From Opitutales bacterium (GTDB lineage: Bacteria > Verrucomicrobiota > Verrucomicrobiia > Opitutales > UBA953), in assembly GCA_024697185.1 (NCBI GenBank), contig JAILGB010000029.1, positions 36,259 through 100,258 of the forward strand: a stretch of DNA of 64,000 nt. The letters run 5' to 3'. This document shows positions 61,652-64,000 of the stretch, piece by piece (within the stretch, counting starts at the first letter, position 1; each line of letters starts with the position of its first letter). The notes under the pieces are model-generated. The model saw nothing but the letters and a program-made list of their open reading frames with translations. It was not told the DNA's origin and made no database searches. The translations under genes and the position numbers were made by a program.

Positions 61652-63436
61652 ATGCCGTCATCGTCAAAACGAAGATTTTCGCCCCGACGTTTTTGGAGCC
61701 GGGCTCTTGCGGACCGTCCGTCTTTTTGGACTTCGACGCTGATGGCTCTGTGCGTTTTTTTGTCGGCAGCAGAGTTGGCGACGACGGTCGGTTACAGTCT
61801 CGACGACAGCGTTTTTGCGATTTATGCGCGTTCGATCTCGGCTCTTTGCGTCCTTTTGTTTTGGTTGCAGGAAGTAATTCGCATTCATTTGACGCGCAAG
61901 CCTTTGTTCCCGTATTTGTTTGAGCACAAATTTGATTTTGTGCTCTTGCTGGCGATGTTGCTCTTGCCGGTTGCGGGTTCCCTGATGCCTTTTTTGGACG
62001 GCGGGGCGATCAATATTGAGGCGTCTTTGACGTTCCCGGAGATTGCGATGCACTGCATTGTGTTGGTTTTTGGCTTGTTGCGCGGCATTCGTTTTCTGCA
62101 AAACATTTCCTTGTCGCCCGGTTTGATTTTTATTTTGAGTTTTGCCGTTTTGATATCGATCGGGACGATTTTGTTGTTGATGCCCAACGCTACGGTCGGC
62201 GAGGAGGGACTCGGTTTTGTTGACGCGGCGTTTTTTGCGACGAGCGCGGTTTGTGTGACGGGGCTTGTTCCCGTGGAGAGTATGCCGGAGACGCTTTCGA
62301 CGACGGGACAGATGATTTTGCTGGTGCTTTGTCAGTTGGGCGGTTTGGGAGTGATGACGATCACCTACTTTTTTGCCTTTTTCTTCGACGGCGGTTTGTC
62401 GATTCGAAACCGCTTCGCTTTCGGCGATCTTTTTAACGAACGCAATGTCTCAACAATCGGTGTCACGCTTTTTACGGTTGTGCTTTTTACGGCGATTGTG
62501 GAGACGCTCGGCGCGGTGGCGATTTATTTTTCTGTCGCGGGAACGCCGGCGGTCGATTCGCCCGTTTATTTTTCGATCTTCCATTCGATAATGGCATTTT
62601 GCAATGCGGGATTCTCGATCGTTCCCGACGGCTTGTGCAATCCCGAATTTGTGCAAAATACCGCCGTTTTGTCGGCGATCGGGATTTTGACGGTTTTCGG
62701 AGCTCTGGGTTTCCCGGTGGTTCGCGATTTGACTTTGTCCGCCTGGACGCATTTGCGCCGTAGGATGTTCCCGTTGGTCGATCAGCTGCCGCAAAAAATG
62801 ATGACGCACACGCGCGTCGTGATGGTGACGACACTGATTGTTTCCGTTGCGGGAACGCTGATTTTGTGGCTGACGGAGCAGGGCGATTTCTTTTCCGCGC
62901 TTTTTTCGGCATTTGCGTCGCGAACGGCGGGTTTTGCCGTAACGGATACGGCGACGCTTTCAAATGCGTCCTTGTTTGTGATGATGGTGTTGATGCTCAT
63001 TGGCGGCGCGCCTTTTTCGACGGCGGGCGGCATCAAGGTGACGACTTTCGCCATTGCGATTTTGGCGCTCAAACAATATCTTTTGGGCAGACGGGATCTG
63101 GAGATTTTCGGGCGTCGTCTCGATAGCGATATCGCTAATCAGGCGTTAGCGATTGTTTTGCTGACGCTCGGACTCTTTGCGCTCGTCGCAATCGTCGTCT
63201 GCGCGCTTCACCCCGAAATCCGCGCGATCGAGGTCATGTTCGAGTCGGTTTCCGCAGTGGGAACAGTCGGGCTTTCTTGCGGGATCACGGCAAAACTTTG
63301 CTGGATCGCCAAATTATGCTTAATTTTTGCCATGTTTATTGGTAGAATAGGTGTGTTGCTATTTTTCGCGTCCTTTATTTCCAAGCGCAACGTCAACAAC
63401 ACTGCGCGCTATCCGGAGACAACGATTACGCTTTAA
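61652..63436 (+). CDS. Trk/Ktr family potassium transporter membrane subunit
   Basis: Potassium channel-like uptake protein of the TrkH/KtrB superfamily. The 594 residues include a hydrophobic N-terminal extension of about 150 residues (four helices), then four pore repeats: SAVCVTGLVPVES, AFCNAGFSIVPDG, ASRTAGFAVTDTATLS and SAVGTVGLSCGIT. Each has the filter Gly. The regulatory NAD-binding subunit (TrkA/KtrA) is not in the window. Confidence 0.9.
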   Translation: MPSSSKRRFSPRRFWSRALADRPSFWTSTLMALCVFLSAAELATTVGYSLDDSVFAIYARSISALCVLLFWLQEVIRIHLTRKPLFPYLFEHKFDFVLLLAMLLLPVAGSLMPFLDGGAINIEASLTFPEIAMHCIVLVFGLLRGIRFLQNISLSPGLIFILSFAVLISIGTILLLMPNATVGEEGLGFVDAAFFATSAVCVTGLVPVESMPETLSTTGQMILLVLCQLGGLGVMTITYFFAFFFDGGLSIRNRFAFGDLFNERNVSTIGVTLFTVVLFTAIVETLGAVAIYFSVAGTPAVDSPVYFSIFHSIMAFCNAGFSIVPDGLCNPEFVQNTAVLSAIGILTVFGALGFPVVRDLTLSAWTHLRRRMFPLVDQLPQKMMTHTRVVMVTTLIVSVAGTLILWLTEQGDFFSALFSAFASRTAGFAVTDTATLSNASLFVMMVLMLIGGAPFSTAGGIKVTTFAIAILALKQYLLGRRDLEIFGRRLDSDIANQALAIVLLTLGLFALVAIVVCALHPEIRAIEVMFESVSAVGTVGLSCGITAKLCWIAKLCLIFAMFIGRIGVLLFFASFISKRNVNNTARYPETTITL

Positions 63437-63447
63437 AAAAAACAAAA

Positions 63448-63523
63448 GGGCCTATAGCTCAGCGGTTAGAGCAGGGAACTCATAATTCCTTGGTCGCAGG
63501 TTCGAACCCTGCTGGGCCCACCA
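63448..63523 (+). tRNA. tRNA-Ile2 (CAT, lysidine type)
   Basis: Acceptor GGGCCTA/TGGGCCC, discriminator A, encoded CCA. Anticodon loop CTCATAA gives CAT. The D arm and the block GACTCATAAT-like (here AACTCATAATTCC) followed by TTGGTCGCAGG match the minor isoleucine tRNA of bacteria, where C34 becomes lysidine, more closely than tRNA-Met or initiator tRNA. Confidence 0.9.
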
Positions 63524-63526
63524 GTA

Positions 63527-63560
63527 AAAAAAGAGGAAAGATATACTTCCTCTTTTTTCT
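63527..63560 (+). terminator. Terminator after tRNA-Ile2
   Basis: AAAAAAGAGGAA (63527-63538) pairs with TTCCTCTTTTTT (63547-63558), perfect 12-bp stem with an 8-nt loop. It is bidirectional in form and does not use the iterated word. Confidence 0.85.
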
Positions 63561-63840
63561 TGTTTTAAAGGGGGCAAGAAAGCCCAATGTTTGCGGGTGT
63601 TTGCAAAAGATTCGTTTGATGCGACCAAGCTGTCACTTTTGATAATTTTTGCCAGGATACCGCCCGCCGCACCAAAATAGATACTTTTGGATTGAGCTCA
63701 CTCAGACCATTTTGCCCTGATAATACTAGCCTCTGACCTGCCAAGTTCGTATCCTATATCCTCGCCACTCTTGAACAAATCAGAAAAGAGATACCGGTAA
63801 ATGTAACCTTAATTATAAGTGGGATTATCACACCAAATTT
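63561..63840. other. Gene-poor stretch, probable edge of acquired DNA
   Basis: No plausible intact gene and no iterated word. A minus-strand open stretch of 37 codons without a start codon (63808-63698) ends IGYELGRSEASIIRAKWSE and looks like the tail of a helix-turn-helix-type protein, perhaps a gene remnant. The composition differs from the preceding genes. Confidence 0.4.
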
Positions 63841-63841
63841 A

Positions 63842-63886
63842 TTGACTCCGAAAATTTCCGCGCTAATATTAGAACATAAATAGAAC
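63842..63886 (+). promoter_or_regulatory. umuC promoter with SOS-type direct-repeat operator
   Basis: TTGACT (63842-63847), 16 bp, TAATAT (63864-63869). Over the expected start lie two copies of TAGAACAT (63870-63877, 63881-63888), which give GAAC-N7-GAAC (63872-63886). That is the reverse complement of the LexA box GTTC-N7-GTTC known from Alphaproteobacteria. A Y-family polymerase gene follows, a standard SOS target. Confidence 0.6.
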
Positions 63887-63900
63887 ATTTAAGAGGTAAA

Positions 63901-64000
63901 ATGCGCCAGCACGTTATAGCTTTGGTTGATTGTGACTGCTTTTTCGTTTCTTGCGAGCGGAAAGATAACCCCGATTTGCAGGGAAAGCCGGTATGCGTGA
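63901..64000 (+). CDS. umuC: Y-family DNA polymerase (UmuC-like), 5' part only
   Basis: Error-prone translesion polymerase. Only 33 codons are in the window: MRQHVIALVDCDCFFVSCER followed by KDNPDLQGKPVCV. The D-C-D-C-F-F-V-S-C-E-R block is the polymerase V (UmuC) catalytic N-terminus with the metal-binding Asp; DinB proteins usually read DMDAFYASVE. It has a clear Shine-Dalgarno (AGAGG, 63892-63896), unlike most genes here, consistent with foreign origin. Confidence 0.85.
   Translation, partial: MRQHVIALVDCDCFFVSCERKDNPDLQGKPVCV

Noticed and set aside
63448-63523. CAT tRNA as elongator or initiator tRNA-Met
   Set aside because: Stem and loop sequences around the anticodon match minor isoleucine tRNA more closely, and the acceptor is fully paired, unlike initiator tRNA.
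1-64000. Word GCGGGAACG as a Chi- or KOPS-like polar motif
   Set aside because: Copies occur on both strands (about 130 versus 90 by hand count) and as facing pairs, so strong replication-strand polarity is not evident in this window. A genome-wide skew test is still needed.
1-64000. CRISPR arrays, insertion sequences and prophage genes
   Set aside because: I found no spaced repeat array, transposase, integrase or phage structural gene in the window.

Overview
The window is a gene-dense bacterial chromosome segment of about 64 kb, largely housekeeping genes plus a short surface-polysaccharide stretch, a drug-efflux operon and a few defence or repair genes. Gene content (mraZ-rsmH, a zinc-free L33 of the Chlamydia/Verrucomicrobia type, type B sdhCAB, a secreted GH29 fucosidase, an AGE epimerase, an AcrB-type RND pump, an autotransporter) points to a Gram-negative member of the PVC group, most likely Verrucomicrobiota (Opitutae-like). 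This is inference from family resemblance; there is no rRNA to test it. Starts mostly lack a Shine-Dalgarno sequence, and several promoters sit so close to the start codon that their mRNAs should be leaderless.

The dominant signal is a short word, GCGGGAACG (reverse CGTTCCCGC), scattered through genes and spacers on both strands. By hand I count about 220 copies of the 7-base core GGGAACG/CGTTCCC, against about 8 expected by chance at equal base frequencies. It is read in all frames (Ala-Gly-Thr, Val-Pro-Ala, Arg-Glu-Arg, Gly-Asn, Arg-Ser-Arg), so selection acts on DNA and not on protein. At gene ends it often occurs as a facing pair that forms a hairpin, several followed by T runs. This is how the DNA uptake sequences of Neisseria and Haemophilus behave. 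A comM gene for processing transforming DNA lies in the window. I propose a previously undescribed uptake-type or otherwise genome-wide signal word.

Layout: 1-1260 rsmH (partial) and mraZ on the minus strand, with a cluster of DnaA-box-like sites between them and MraZ boxes inside the mraZ promoter. 1.3-6.1 kb: MacB-like ABC exporter, truA, uup. 6.3-11.9 kb: a GbsR-like regulator, then a glycosyltransferase, a QueC-like protein, a Wzx flippase and a pyruvyltransferase-family protein. 11.9-14.3 kb (minus): secreted oxidoreductase, Sel1-type protein, ADP-ribosylglycohydrolase. 14.4-16.8 kb: FKBP, a probable small RNA, rplM-rpsI, tRNA-Ser. 17-30.7 kb: comM, nadE, gatB, mfd, an M3 peptidase lipoprotein, a flavoprotein reductase, queH, an AGE epimerase.

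30.9-34 kb: a GmrSD-like DUF262 protein poor in the word, then fau and a thioesterase on the minus strand. 34-41.9 kb: tetR and a tripartite RND efflux operon, then a DUF481 barrel. 42-45.8 kb: sdhCAB. 45.9-48.6 kb: autotransporter. 48.6-55.9 kb: dinG, exbD-like, CPBP protease, an OstA/LptA-like giant, a small unknown, a polyprenyl synthase. 55.9-63.4 kb: GH29 fucosidase, a metalloprotease-like protein, tRNA-Val and tRNA-Gly, trxB, dedA, rpmG, a Trk/Ktr K+ transporter. 63.4-64 kb: tRNA-Ile2, then a stretch without the word that leads into a umuC gene carrying a GAAC-N7-GAAC SOS-type operator and a good Shine-Dalgarno, which looks like the edge of an acquired segment.
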